DNA of 64,000 bases from Sordaria brevicollis (GCA_033439795.1 JAUTDP010000015.1:1054001-1118000); one strand, 5' to 3'; numbered from the stretch's first letter, positions 12,294 through 24,306 are shown. Made by a program: numbers and translations. The notes: a model not told the origin generated them from the sequence alone.

Positions 12294-14230
12294 TTAAGCC
12301 GAAGCAGGCGTCGACACACTCTCCTCTACCTTTCTCCTCTTAAACTTGCCCTTGGCAGCAATCTTGCCCTCGGCCGGCTTCGCCCTCCATCCCGTAAAGA
12401 TAAACCCATCCGCACCACCACGCTCCGTCATCAACGGGTGCGTCCTGCCGGGCAACACCTGCCACCTCCTCGCCCTGCTCGTCTGGATGCTCGTGCCCAG
12501 CAGCAGCGTCGGGTTGAGCGGGAACTGCTCGCTACCTTCCCACTTCTCCAGCTCCTCGGCCGTCTTGCCCTGCGTCTCGGGTACCAGTCCGCTGTTCCAG
12601 GCTGTGCGCCTGGCGACGCTGAAGCAATCGGCTAACGTAGCGAGAGGTTCCAGAGAAGGCGAGTAAATGGCGACGGGAGCGCCGCCGGCCAGGAGAGGGA
12701 GGGCATGCTTGAGGATCGAAATGGGGTCCATGGTGCTGGCGCACACGAGGCCGGAGAAGTTGCCGGCGCGCGTGCTGTCGACGATGTGGCGCACCTTGGC
12801 GTAGCGCCTGCGCTTGCGGTGGAAGTTGCCGCGGCGGCTGGGCTTCCATGTGCTGAGGGTTTCAGGGTCGGCGGTGAGGGGAGGGGTCGAGTATGAGGTG
12901 TCGAGTTCTGGCTTGAGGAGTTGGAGCCAGCTGAGTGTGAGGAGATGGTTGAGCAGCGGGTGCGGTGGGTGTTGTGGGGCGGTGACGTCGAAGTTCCAGT
13001 AGTTGAGGAATGAGAGGTTCGGTTGGCTGGCGCCGTGGAGCACGGTGATGGTGTTGGTTTGTGAGAAGGGAACGGCAAAGTCGGAGTCGCGCGGCTTGTT
13101 GTCGCGAGGGCGCTTGGGGTGTCGGGCGAGAGTTGTCTCTGATGTTGATTCTTGCTGTTGTCCGTCGGTCATGTCGATGTCTTTTTGGCTGGTCATCTCG
13201 GATTCCTGCTTTTGTTCCGTCTCCTCCTCGGCCTTTTCTGTGGTATCCTCCTCTTCCGCGGCCTCCTCGCTCTCATCATCTTCCTTGTAGAGAACGCCCA
13301 TGCGTTCAGCCATGGCTGCTACCAGTAGGCCACCAGTATCGTCAACCACAAGCCACCTTCCAGCCAGCAAGTCCTCCTGCAGAGGCGCCAGGGCCTCCTC
13401 TCCTTGTTCTGTCGTCGCCTTGGGATCCTCCAGGAAAACATCCTCACCACCGTAGTGAACATTGCCCCAGCAGCCAACCAAGCCCATCATCTCGGCCCGG
13501 ATGTCCAAGATCTTGCTAGCATCTCTCTCCTCAAGCTGCCAGTTGGAAAACGTGGGAACGTCGATAGGGAGAACCTGAAACCTCCTAATGTACTTCTTCG
13601 TCTTCAACAGCTTGTACTTGGACAAACTGAAACTTGTCTTTTGATCGAGCGCAGCATGCGACAAGAGGAGCTTGGCGATAACATCCTTGCCGGCGTTGGT
13701 TCCGTCGCGCTTCAATTCCTCGATTTCGGCTTGTGTGAGCTTCTGGCGGGCGTTCTCGTCGATGACTTCTTGGGTAGACCGCGCAATGACGTTGCCGCTC
13801 TCGGCGTCGACTAACTTGAACTCTTCATCCTCGGCGGTGGCAATGACGGCGTCGTTGTTCGAACCAGGACCGGCAGCTGGGTTGGCGCATTCGGCATCTT
13901 CTTCGGCGAAAACATCGGCGTAAAGTTCGGAAGGGGGGACGACTCGGAGGCGGGAAAAGCTCTCTTCGGGAAGCTTGTCTTGGACTTCGAAGGTAAGATA
14001 GTATGGGCGCTCGAGGATTAGGTTGGCGGGGAATGTGCCGTATTTTCCAAGGGAGATGGATCTGATGGTGATACAGACATATCAGTATTTTGCCATGTTT
14101 TGTTTACTTTGAGGGCGCCATTGCCCTCGGACTCGACGTACGTATTGGGAGTGACCTGGATAACTCTGGTAACACCAGAGGGCAGCTTGAGTGCTACCCA
14201 GCTGTTGGGCTTGATTACTGAGTGGTGCAT
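12294..14230 (-). CDS. TRM6: tRNA (adenine-58-N1)-methyltransferase non-catalytic subunit TRM6/GCD10, 618 aa
   Basis: Exon 1 is 14230-14142 and exon 2 is 14061-12294. The 80-nt intron (14141-14062) has donor GTACGT and acceptor ATCAG and joins in phase 2. The N-terminus carries the TRM6 pattern IKPNSWVALKLPSG...TSISLGKYGTFPANLI. The middle has the family block QAEIEELKRDG..AGKDVIAKLLLSHAALD and then KTSFSLSKYKLLKTKKYIRRF. The C-terminal half is the degenerate methyltransferase-like domain seen in this subunit. It contains an acidic Glu/Gln-rich insertion (about residues 330-380) and a basic tail. The known role is binding tRNA together with catalytic TRM61 to make m1A58, including on initiator tRNA, in the nucleus. 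It lies divergently 592 bp from the glutathione enzyme gene. Confidence 0.93.
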
Positions 14231-14822
14231 CTTGAATTGCTCGGTTTCGCAATTCCTGTCGGCTTGGTGGGTTCAAGATTGCAATTTGCGACTTCCAAAA
14301 GAAGAATTTCAATTGCGGCCGAGAAAAAAATCAGCGAAAAAAGTCCAGAGCTAAGCGCGTTGCGGGGTCCTGCGGGGGCGGTTGGGGGCGTGAATGGGAC
14401 TCGGCCGGGGCAGGGGCTCCCGTACACGCGCAGGGACCTTGATGGATTGGGGAGTGGATCCACTTTTAACATCACTGCTCAGGGGTGGTGCACTAACAGT
14501 TACCACTGAAGCCTCAACATCGAAAATGGGCAATCACACAATTCGAACCTTCCACGACGACATGACCTTGGTTCCCGGCTCCTGCAGAATTTGTCATCAA
14601 GAATCACCCATTGGGAAGGTGCATTGGACTTTTTGATCATGCCATTATCAGTAGAAACTTTACTCAATCGCTGTCTGTCGAGGTGAGCTGGCAGAGAAGT
14701 CCTCTTCTTCCAGACTCTTGCCAAAATTCATCCCGTCTAAACAATTGTACCACCATCAAACTCTACCACGTCGCCCACCATAGTCTCTTCGTTTGATTGA
14801 ATACTCGACTCAGACCATCACA
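14231..14822. promoter_or_regulatory. Bidirectional promoter region between TRM6 and the ECM4-like gene
   Basis: The 592 bp between two divergent start codons must hold both promoters and leaders. I did not recognise a defined binding site or a convincing TATA box. Confidence 0.45.
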
Positions 14823-15970
14823 ATGAGTTCCACCATCTCTTCCAAGGTTTGCCAAACTCTTTTGTTTTCTCTCCCGCGGCCTGATTGCTGACCTCGGGAC
14901 AATAGGACAACCAGGGATCCGGGGCGTTCATCCGGAGCGAAAGTGCTTTCCGCAACTTCATCTCCCCTGAACCAGATGCTCCCTTTCCGGCTGAAAAGGG
15001 ACGGTATGCCTTGTACATCTCGCCAACCTGTCCTTGGGTAAGTTTCCCCTCTATCGCGGTTATTCTTGTCGGTCTTTGACTTACGCATTTGTAACAGGCA
15101 CACAGAACCACGATAGTCCGGATCATCAAAGGACTCGAGGACATCATCGACCTGTACGAACTCCACCCGTCCATGGGTCCCAAAGGATGGTACTTCAGCG
15201 GCGAGGGTTCTTCTCTTCCAGAAGACCCTTTGTACGGCTTCAAGTATCTCCCCGATCTCTACAAGAAGGCTGACCCCTCCTTTACCGGTCCCTTCACGGT
15301 TCCCATGCTTTGGGACAAAAAGAGACATACCGTGGTCAACAACGAAAGTTCCGAAATTGTCCGTATGCTCACCACCGCCTTCGATCACCTCTTACCTGAG
15401 CACCTGCGTGAAGTGAACAGGCCAGGCGGCGGATTGTACCCAGAGCCCCTGCGCTCTGCCATCGACGAGACAAACAGCTGGGTCTACAACCTAATCAATA
15501 ACGGAGTGTACAAGACAGGCTTCGCTACCAATCAACAGGCCTACGAAGCGAATCTCTACCCGCTTTTCGAAGGTCTCGACCGCGTCGAGCAACTTCTTTT
15601 CTTACCTCCGCCCACCGAGGGAGGTTCACTAGGAACGCAGCTAAGAACATACCTTCTTGGAGACCACATGACTGAGGCCGATGTTCGTCTGTATACCACA
15701 ATCATCCGATTCGACGTTGCATACCGACCAGTGTTCCTATGCAGTCTGAAGTCTATTCGACATGACTATCCAAGGACCTATTCCTGGCTTCGCCGCTTAT
15801 ATTGGGATCAAGATAGCCGTGATACCAACGGTGCATTCAACAAGACCTCTGCGCCGTATCTGGATGCTTATGGGCCGTCTTATGCGTCTGCAAGACATAA
15901 GAAAGTATTCGGTGGGCAAGGACCCTTGATTATTCCGAGAGGACCGGCACCATTGATCGACCAGCTATAG
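14823..15970 (+). CDS. Glutathionyl-hydroquinone reductase (ECM4/Xi-class GST), 342 aa
   Basis: Exons are 14823-14846, 14906-15037 and 15098-15970. Intron 1 has the weak donor GTTTGC, a GCTGAC branch site and acceptor AATAG. Intron 2 has GTAAGT and AACAG and falls exactly between Trp and Ala of the active-site motif. Spliced, the motif reads SPTCPWAHRTTIVR (about residues 48-61), the redox-Cys signature of Xi-class glutathione transferases. Further family features are the EIVRMLTTAFD segment, the NSWVYNLINNGVYKTGFAT helix, and GDHMTEADVRLYTTIIRFDVAY in the C-terminal domain. The length (342 aa) fits the family. These enzymes reduce S-glutathionyl quinones using glutathione, in the cytosol. 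No targeting sequence is evident. The 24-nt first coding exon with its atypical donor is the least certain part of the model. Confidence 0.92.
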
Positions 15971-16185
15971 GATAAATAGCAATGTCATTACTACCATCTC
16001 TCTTACAAGGAATCCGATACGATTGACACACCTGAACGAAAGTTTATTTCGATCCAGATTACAACTAAGAAAGAGAGATGGAAAAGGAAGATTTCCGTGG
16101 CATACCGATCCTCACATGCACAGTACGATAATTCCGCTGCCAACTGTTCATATGACCCCCCGAAAAGCTGACGCCGGATCAAGTT

Positions 16186-18249
16186 CTACATGCCGTCTAC
16201 TGGGTTTTTCTCCTCAATGTGAGGGGTCTGTATGGGCTGTTTTTGCCTCAAGATACTGTCTCTCGCTGTATGGTCGTTGTCGACAGCGGTAACAGAGCTT
16301 TCTCTGTTCGTTGCATGGGTGTGCGCTGCTTTGCCGTCCTTAGCTGGGGGAGGGCGCCTATCTATATGTCCGAGGCAGTAATTGTGCTTGCAACTGCTCA
16401 GTGCACAGATGTCATTGCTGAAGCGGCGCTTGTTGCCACCATCCTCCTCAACAATCATCTTAGGCACTGGCCAATCGCAGTTCCAGCCATTATACCCGTC
16501 ACCGTAGGGCTTGTCCTCGTACAAGCAGCGGAACAGCTGCACTGCGTCAAGTACGTGGAATCGACTCCACCATCCTTTCGGATCTCTAGTCTTCCCCTTG
16601 TGAAAGCGAACAAGCAGCATGAGAAGCGCTTCAAGTGCCATGAGAAACACGAGAATGGCTACCAGCGTGACAATGCCGGTTAACGAAAATGTTTGGATAT
16701 CCGGACTTGACACAACGAAGTGACTGGATCCTGGTTCGGCCTTCCCATTGCCGGCGCGGAAGACGTTAGGATAGTCTCGCTGTTCAGAACTCCCAAACAT
16801 TGTGGCGTCAACAAAAAGACTTCGCGAAGCAACAAAACTGGCCAACACCAAGCGTTCCATGTCAGTTTCAATTGATGATGCGGACGCGTCGATCACTCCG
16901 TTAGGGCTCGTCGTCCGGGATCTGAGTGCCGAATCCCCGCTTGCGTTCCCCAATCTAACAATCATCGGGCCCGCGATGAATGTCGCTTCGAGAACCTTAA
17001 GGAGAACATCTGGCATGTCCCAGTTGGGCTGTTTCCTCAGTTGATCAACGGAGGTGACGTTCACACCCTTATACGACCACGTCATCTGCTCCCAGCAAGA
17101 AAGTACCGGCCTGGCGCGTCTCATCCAGAATTTGGCGTCGAACGGCCTCGGGGCACTGAGGTTACCGCGCAGTTCTGTACGGTACCATGGGTCGCCTCCC
17201 TCCGTGATGCTGGCCCGATAGGCAGAAGAAACAACCACAGCATAAGAGAAGTTGGAATCCGTTGGGTAGCTATCTGTCTGGTACCTGTCAGGAAACTGAA
17301 AAGCCGCTAGCGGTGGACGAGTGATAGCAGCCTCAGACAGGTCAACTGGCCACGACTGCTTCGCGTCGTTAAACAGATGATACAGTTCCCTTCCGCTGGT
17401 GCTCTCATTGGGTCTGTACCAGTCATACTCGGTCCTGCAATACCCCTTAACCCCCAGGCCAAGGTCATTACCACTCCGGAGACCAAGCTCAACTCCAGTC
17501 AGGTTATAATCGTAGTGGAGTGCTTGCACGATATCGTTTTCATTCTCGCCGGGGCTGCTAATCATGTCAAGGAGCTCAGTGGCGACGTTGACACGGCTGC
17601 GCAGCGTCACCCTGGCTGCTTCGACGCTTCCTAGTGATCGCATGACTCCAGGAGCGCGGAGGCCAAAATCCTTGAGCACTTGGACAGGTTCGGAGCCGGG
17701 AGAATCAGGGTAGAAAAGAACATCTGGATTGACGGGCGCAACGCTTCCGATCAAGACAATCCAGGAAGTGATTGTCGACATGGCCACGCTTCCCGCCCAG
17801 ACGGCAAAACAAATAAGGCAAAGCGACAGGCCGTACATAAAGTCCGCCCATAGCCCGTCTCTTTCATCTTCCGCTGTTTCCGGTTCCGAGCGTGTCCTGG
17901 GCTTGATCGGTTTTGAGGAGTACTTGACCTTATGCGGATAACTCTTGAAAGTGTACTCCAGAAGTCGCAAAAGGGCACGATATGCATCGCCCGAGTTCCA
18001 AAGGGTGACCATAGCAACATATCGTCGCCTTGTCGATTCTTTTCCTTCAAAGAGCAACGCGCAGAAACATATGAGTTTCCAGAGGAATGTAAAGCAGAGG
18101 GTGACCACAACTGAGAGGGCAGAGGCTACCAAGACAGCGCTCTTCCCAGAAAAGGCGATAGCCCAGTGGTCTCCTTTGTCGCTGGGCATGTAAAATGCCT
18201 GGACAAGATGATAGGCGGTTCGCGGTGGCGGTGTGTATATGTCGGACAT
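16186..18249 (-). CDS. Fungal multi-pass membrane protein of unknown function, 687 aa
   Basis: One uninterrupted frame runs from ATG 18249. Two hydrophobic regions lie near the N-terminus: one at about residues 38-68, and a second at about 140-170 (YGLSLCLICFAVWAGSVAM). A final one near residues 545-570 (TLVAILVFLMALEALLMLLV) bounds a long hydrophilic segment of about 370 residues. That segment has several N-x-S/T sequons (NLT, NES, NFS, NLS, NVT), which suggests a luminal or extracellular loop. The C-terminal about 115 residues are basic and Ser/Thr-rich, probably cytosolic. This architecture is common among uncharacterised Sordariomycete membrane proteins. I recognise no catalytic motif. 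It is convergent with the ECM4-like gene, with 215 bp between stops. Confidence 0.8.
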   Translation of the reverse strand: MSDIYTPPPRTAYHLVQAFYMPSDKGDHWAIAFSGKSAVLVASALSVVVTLCFTFLWKLICFCALLFEGKESTRRRYVAMVTLWNSGDAYRALLRLLEYTFKSYPHKVKYSSKPIKPRTRSEPETAEDERDGLWADFMYGLSLCLICFAVWAGSVAMSTITSWIVLIGSVAPVNPDVLFYPDSPGSEPVQVLKDFGLRAPGVMRSLGSVEAARVTLRSRVNVATELLDMISSPGENENDIVQALHYDYNLTGVELGLRSGNDLGLGVKGYCRTEYDWYRPNESTSGRELYHLFNDAKQSWPVDLSEAAITRPPLAAFQFPDRYQTDSYPTDSNFSYAVVVSSAYRASITEGGDPWYRTELRGNLSAPRPFDAKFWMRRARPVLSCWEQMTWSYKGVNVTSVDQLRKQPNWDMPDVLLKVLEATFIAGPMIVRLGNASGDSALRSRTTSPNGVIDASASSIETDMERLVLASFVASRSLFVDATMFGSSEQRDYPNVFRAGNGKAEPGSSHFVVSSPDIQTFSLTGIVTLVAILVFLMALEALLMLLVRFHKGKTRDPKGWWSRFHVLDAVQLFRCLYEDKPYGDGYNGWNCDWPVPKMIVEEDGGNKRRFSNDICALSSCKHNYCLGHIDRRPPPAKDGKAAHTHATNRESSVTAVDNDHTARDSILRQKQPIQTPHIEEKNPVDGM

Positions 18250-21200
18250 TGTGGGCGAGCGCGAGGGGCTTCTCGGCCTTGTTTCTCAATAGTCTCTGAC
18301 AAAGTACGTGTGTCAGCAATGATCTAACCAGAATCTGAGTATACCGCCACCAGTATCGATTTTGGGTTGCGAACAAAAGAGAAGAAACGACGGGGCTTAC
18401 AAGGAAGTTGTTCGGGTGATGAGTGTATACCAAAGGCTGGTGTGCGAGTACAGGACCTAATGATTCGGACGTGCGTTGCACGGGCGACTGGCGATTTGAT
18501 CAACTTAGATGGAGATTCTTCCAGGCCATTGATACCTTGGGCTGGATATTTATGCTCTAAACAGGTAACCAAATTATTGTGGCTCAAAGCGTTGCCTCAG
18601 AGGTCTGGCCCACCACCTTCCACCACAACCTCTCTATAACTTGAGCAACCAATATCCAATCAGTCAACCTTCTTTCGAAAACGCCTATCGCTGATTTCCG
18701 TGCGTTTGGGATCCGGATTTTAGTTTCTTTCACGACTTACTTCTCAACCTCCTTCCAATCCTGCCACCTCCGCCCTTGTGTTCCCACACCCAAGCAACTT
18801 CAGAGCCCTTTCATAAATCTGGACCTCCTCGGCAAACACCTCTCCATCCAGAGCTGAGGATCAGGGCGAGATGGTATTGTCGATGTGAGCAATGGTTGGC
18901 TATGAGGTCGAATTGGGTTGAGTTAGGTTTGTCCATCAGGCTTCGACAGGGAGAGGGGCTCCCCATACTCGGAGGCTATCAACTTTCGGTCTGCATCCTC
19001 CGCTCTGCTCCATGCACCATCACCATCATCATTTGCCAACCGGTAAGCGTGACGGAACACCAGTCAACGGAGACCTCTGGTTGCGGAGCCCCGTATTGGC
19101 ATGTCGACAGATCACAATAAGTTGTGACAAGTGGGCATGTCAGGAACTCAGTTCAGCCGCACGGCTGCCATGTTGTCCATCAACCCCAGTGTTTGTGGTA
19201 CCTGGGCTTGAACTTGCCTGATGTGCCATACATCCGTGCTTGAGTTGTCATGGGCTGACCTGATTGCTTCAATGGACCTCTGGAAAGGTTTTCTGTTGCC
19301 CGGTGCTCGAGAGGACGGGGGTGAATAATTACGGAGACTGCTTCTGCCTCCCGCTGTCACTGGTCAGCATCGGCACAGAAGATCCGGCTAAGACAGTAGA
19401 TAGGAGTAACAGCAGAGGGGAGTACCTGTTAAGTCAGAGAAGACAAACACATACCTGACTGATGACAGGCTTCATGATCGAAATACGGCGTGCGAAGAAT
19501 GCAGCTTCGTGCAAATGTCTTCACCTTCCCATTCAAGCTGCCGGGCATTGATCGTAACTTCATGATCTTCTCCGCGGTACATCACTGCAAAACGACGACG
19601 ATCAAACCCTTGATAGGGCTGCAGCGACATGAAGGCGTGCTTGTGCATCGCTGAGACTGCACCAACTGGCCAGTCCTATCTCTTCGACCAGCCACGTCGA
19701 CGGCAACCTCACAAGGCTGCGTTACTCCTGAGCCTTCAGCAGTGCCCTTAGGACATCCCAGTGGACGGAAAATAACTCCGTGTATCCCAACCCACATAAG
19801 AGCCACGTAAGACTTTCATCGCGGCTGTCAGTGCGACGGCCCGGGCTCGATGCATGAGACCCTTCATGCAGCAACTGCGTAAGATTGCGGCTTGCATCCT
19901 ATTTCTCTTTCTCCTCACTTACCTGACAGCTTTGTGGACAATAACAAACGAAAGCGAGCCAGCAGCAAGCCGCGGTCAGCGCCGAGTGGTGGTGTGGGCG
20001 GCCTGGTCGAAGCCCAATTCCGTTCAACCAATGTCAGTGGAGAATTTTTCGCCCTGAGTGCTGATCATGCATTTCCGCATGCATTTCCTAGGAACCTTCC
20101 AATTACCATCCATTGTTTCCACAAGAGAATTGATGAGGAGATCGCGGAAGTGTTTGGAAATTGAGAAGGCTGCGAGCGCCAAGTTATATGTATCCCACAT
20201 AATGCGGCTTGTTGGCGATCAAAGCAACCCCGTCCGGCCGATCCGGTTCGATCCGTTAGCACCCTCAGCTGACTCCGTATCATCGGCCAAGCGACGCCGA
20301 GCCTTTAACTCTCCGGAGCCTTGTGGAGAATGTTTGCTCGCACGTCATAACTGAGAAGATGGAATGATACAGTGTATATTGAAGCGGTTGGGACGAAGGA
20401 GACGAGTGTCTTTTCTGCGCCGGAAACTTCTTTTGGTGGTTTGGGTGACGGATTGCGGAGAAGCCCTGCAAATGCTGCAGCCGAGGGTGCCAGGTAAGCC
20501 TGGTCAGTATGTCTCGGCGATGGTGAGACCCTTCCAGGTGCTCGGGAATCTCTTCGATTCGCTGCCGCAGTTGCTCGAGCAACGAATAGGGGTCCATCAG
20601 ATCAGACCCACTCTCCCGTCCCTCCAGTGTATCATAATCACTTACACATCCGGAAGGCCTCACTAGCGGATGTTCACCAAACAGGACAACCATCCCAGTC
20701 CTTCCTCCTCTACCCGAGTGCAACCTCCACAGGGCGGCCAGGTCTTTGACCCTGCGTCGATACAACCACCATCGATTCCCTTGCTTACCACATCTTACCA
20801 AAGCACGGTCAATCATCTTCGATCTGTCTTCAACTTGGCGATGCCAAGGTCCAGACACAGTGCAGGAAGAAAAGATCATGAAAAAGACTCTGGCAGCATC
20901 ACCTGTGTTGGCTCCATCTGATAAGTCGAAAGGCTTTCAGCTTAACTCTTGGATGGATACCCAACGCTGCCATATGGAGAACTGCGCGAGTCAAAGAATC
21001 AGTGATATGTCGGGGAACCTGGTTCATCGACCGTAGCCGCATCATGTTGGTGTTGAGGCATTCTCACCAGCACACCGGCCTCCACCTCAACCACAAGCAT
21101 GCGTTCGAGGAGCCGCAAAGCTGTCAATATTGCATGGGAGTTGCATGGCGGGGCCTTTGACAAGGGATATTCGGTGTAAGTGATTAGAAAGCCTCGCGGT

Positions 21201-21675
21201 CCGTGGTCTGAAAATGACGATTTGTCCGTTGGTTGCCAATTGCGCAAGTTTCAGGTTTTGAAAATTGGCACTCACGATTCTTGGGCATCGCGGCAGTCGC
21301 CAAGTCATTGGCATGAATGGCACTGCCCATAGAGCAAAGGCTGTTGGCGGCTTGGGCCGCTTGGCGGAGAGTTTCCCGGACTCAAGTCCGTCCGCGGTTC
21401 GATCAACAAGGGAGACAATCGATACGAGTTACCGAATTGAGGCTGCCATGATCTCGAAGGCCTTTGTGTGAAGTTGAAGAGAGGAAGTTGACGAGGCCAC
21501 CTTGATATAAGAAGGGGATTGCTCGCCGGCGTTCAATGACTTCATTTTTGTGTATCACAGCAGCACACAGCAGCAGCTTCCTTCTTCATTAGTCTTCACT
21601 CACTCACTCACCTCACTACAACTCTCGCTCACCTTTCAGTCGCTTTGATATCCTTAGGAACTTAATACCGTCACA
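18250..21675. other. Long intergenic region with two doubtful open frames
   Basis: About 3.4 kb between the start of the membrane protein (-) and the fasciclin gene (+). No gene is firmly supported. Two frames stand out weakly. One at 19854-20057 (+, 67 aa) begins with a hydrophobic anchor-like segment (ACILFLFLLTYLTALW). The other, at 20879-20280 (-, 199 aa), has no recognisable domain. The last about 170 bp before 21676 are a CT/CA-rich leader with a CACT repeat, typical of strongly expressed fungal genes. Confidence 0.45.
21505..21510 (+). promoter_or_regulatory. Possible TATA-like element of the fasciclin gene
   Basis: The sequence ATATAA lies within TTGATATAAGAAG, about 165 bp upstream of the fasciclin start codon and just before a CT-rich leader. 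Position and context fit a core promoter, but there is no direct evidence of the transcription start. Confidence 0.3.
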
Positions 21676-22807
21676 ATGATCCCTCGTCACATCCTCTTTG
21701 CCCTGTCCGCGGCTTCCGTCGTTTCCGCCGACACCCTCATCAACACCCTCCAGCAAAATGGCTTCAATGACTTTGCCAGCATCTACCAAAATGAGGACCC
21801 CAGCCTCCTTTCTACCATTGACGCCGGCAGCGACATGATTATCTACGCCACCAAGAATATTCCCGCCAACTCCACTCTTGGTCGTCGTGACAACATCGAC
21901 CTCAAGCGGAGGTTTGCAATTTCGTCGGTGCAGAAGTCGGCTCCCAGCACCAAGAAGTTCCGCTTCAAGCGCCAGAACGAGAACTCGTCTCCTGCCGTGT
22001 ACGAGTCCCTCCTGAGCGACCCGGAGGTCGTCAACCTCGGTGAGGGTGTCAGCCAGTCTGTCGTTGAGAAGCCCGTCGATGGTGTTCCCAACGTCATTGC
22101 CGGCGCTGGCAAGGCTGTCCCCGTCGTTGGTGATGATATCGCCTTCGACAACGGTGTCATCAGGCCCGTTGACTCGTAAGTCTTTCCCATGGTCTACATT
22201 AATCCTCAACACCCAAACTGAGTACTGACCATCCTCCAACAACAGCCTTCTCGAGATCCCCGGCTCCATCGGCGCCGCCCTCACTGCCTTCCCCCAACTC
22301 TCCACCCTCGCATCCCTCCTGACCCAGTTCAACCTCGTCGAGCCCGTCTCCCAGGCCGCCGGCATCACCGTCCTCGCTCCCGAGAACAGCGCCTTCGAGA
22401 ACGTCGACACTTCCGGCCTCTCCGACGAGGAGATCGTCGCCATCCTCAGCCAGCACGTCATTGTCAACTACGTCGGCTACTCCCCCCGTCTTGAGGACGG
22501 CCAGGTCCTCAACACCCTCGCCAACGGCACCGTCACCGTTGCCATCCGCGACGGCAACGTTTACTTCAACGGCGCCCAGGTCACTGCCGCTGACGTGATT
22601 GTTGAGAACGGTGTCGTGCACACTGTTGCTTCGGTCGTCGGCTTCGAGGATGCTGGTGTCCCTGAGGAGGGTGGTGAGGACAACGGCAACGAGGGCGGTG
22701 ATGACACCGAGACCCCTCCCGCTACTGGCGCTGCTGGCCGTGTTGGTCTCGGCTTGAAGACCCTTGGTCTTGCTGCTCTTGGTGTGGCTGCTGCTGCTTT
22801 GTTCTAA
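21676..22807 (+). CDS. Secreted GPI-type protein with two fasciclin (FAS1) domains, 353 aa
   Basis: Exon 1 is 21676-22175 and exon 2 is 22246-22807. The 70-nt intron has donor GTAAGT, branch TACTGAC and acceptor AACAG and joins in phase 2. A signal peptide (MIPRHILFALSAASVVSA) precedes a first, degenerate FAS1-like unit (about residues 19-168). This unit begins TLINTLQQNGFNDFASIYQ and closes with DDIAFDNGVIRPVDS. The second, canonical FAS1 unit (about 167-318) contains TVLAPENSAFENV and NGVVHTVASVVGF. An acidic linker (EEGGEDNGNEGGDD) and a hydrophobic C-terminus ending GVAAAALF suggest GPI attachment. Exon 1 contains three dibasic clusters (GRRD, LKRRF, FKRQ) that interrupt the first domain and resemble Kex2 sites. 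The family mediates cell-wall or surface adhesion; the partner is unknown. Confidence 0.88.
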
Positions 22808-24306
22808 ATGTACCTGTAATAGCTAATACCCGACTGGATTGTGTGAGTGGCTCCCACTTGGGGGCTAGGAGGTTAGGGGAAGGATGGAAGGAAGGAAAGG
22901 GAAGCTGTGAAGCTTTTCTCAAGGGGTAATGATTGTATGTAATGTCTGATTATGCGGATGTAATGATAGCGAAGCGTTGTTTATACCTTTCTGCCTTCGT
23001 GACTATTAATTCGGGCGTGATTGTCGCTGGAGAAACTAGTGTAAAGCGACGGGAATCAAGGAACCGAGTCCACGATCTTGCCTAAAGCCCGGTCCTAGCT
23101 CTTGTCAAGCTTCTTCGTCTTTCTCCAGGCCTGATTAAGAATGTCTTGAGATGGTTCCCCCAAGGTCATCATTCGACATCTTCTCGGTCGGCATCTTGCT
23201 CACTGTCGCACAACCGAAGCCGTCATCACGACGGACACGTGCCCGGCATAACGGCGTAACGGGAGTCACCAACTGACAGAGTCTGATTCGTATGGCTCAA
23301 ATACGATTTTCGAAACCCAAATGACAGATTTTATGTGGTAAGCATCGTGTGAGCGATCGAGTGTTTGCGGCACATAAATTGTCTAGTTGAGCTGTGAATC
23401 GTAATCGTACCTAGTGAAAAAAGAACCCCGCGTGTTGGAGGATCGTGCTGAAACAGACGCCATTGGCGCTATCAAATGCCCCACTGCGCCTCCCATTGCC
23501 CGCACAGCCATCAAGGGTTACAGGTGTGGCTGCGATTTAATATGGGATTTGCACTATCATTTAACAATTGCACGTCTCAGCCCCGCAGGCCTCTCTAGAA
23601 CGGAAGAAAGTCTCAAACCGCCTTGGAGGCTCGCCTGGATTTGCACATTCTCATCACAACCTTGAGATGTCCTCACGAGATCTCATATTCATGGACAACA
23701 CACAGCTGCAATGATCCACATGGAACAGCCGTGACCAGACCATCCATCCACCTGAACCCTGGTGATTGCCGACCATGGCGTCGGCGTCGGCGATGGGGAT
23801 GAATGCCCTTCCCGTCAAGGGGCGAAGCATGGGAGTCCTCGGGTAAGTTCTCATATTCACGATTTCACTTTTATACCCTATCCTTCCATCCATCCATCAC
23901 AACCACGGTTGGAATTGCCCATCTCAAACGGTATTTCATGTTGATATAAACCATACTACTAACACATCTGAGAGCGCAACACCTTCGTCACCTTAAAAGC
24001 CATCGCAGTCAACCTCATTCTCACCCTATTATTACACCGCGATACCTTGTTGATACAACCTTTAATACCCTGAATAATACATCACCAAGATATAGACCAG
24101 GGTTTGTAGCAGCAACCAAGACCAAGTCTCCACCTACCGCCGACGATCATCACCACCTCGACGACATCGACACTCCACACCTACAACACACCTTATTTCA
24201 ACGTCAACTTCTTCCTTACCATCCTGTCCCTCTTCGACATCTCACTCACCTTAACTCAACACAACCAACACCACCAAAGTCACGGAATAAAAAAGCCAAG
24301 CGGAAG
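22808..24306. other. Intergenic region
   Basis: About 1.5 kb between two plus-strand genes. It should hold the 3' UTR of the fasciclin gene and the promoter and long CA/TC-rich leader of the nucleotidase gene (roughly 23950-24306). No supported gene is present. Confidence 0.5.

Noticed and set aside
21616..22467. 283-codon minus-strand frame opposite the fasciclin gene
   Set aside because: It overlaps both fasciclin exons and the intron, and the composition (Val/Gly/Asp) is a shadow of codon bias; the sense gene has signal peptide, FAS1 motifs and splice signals.
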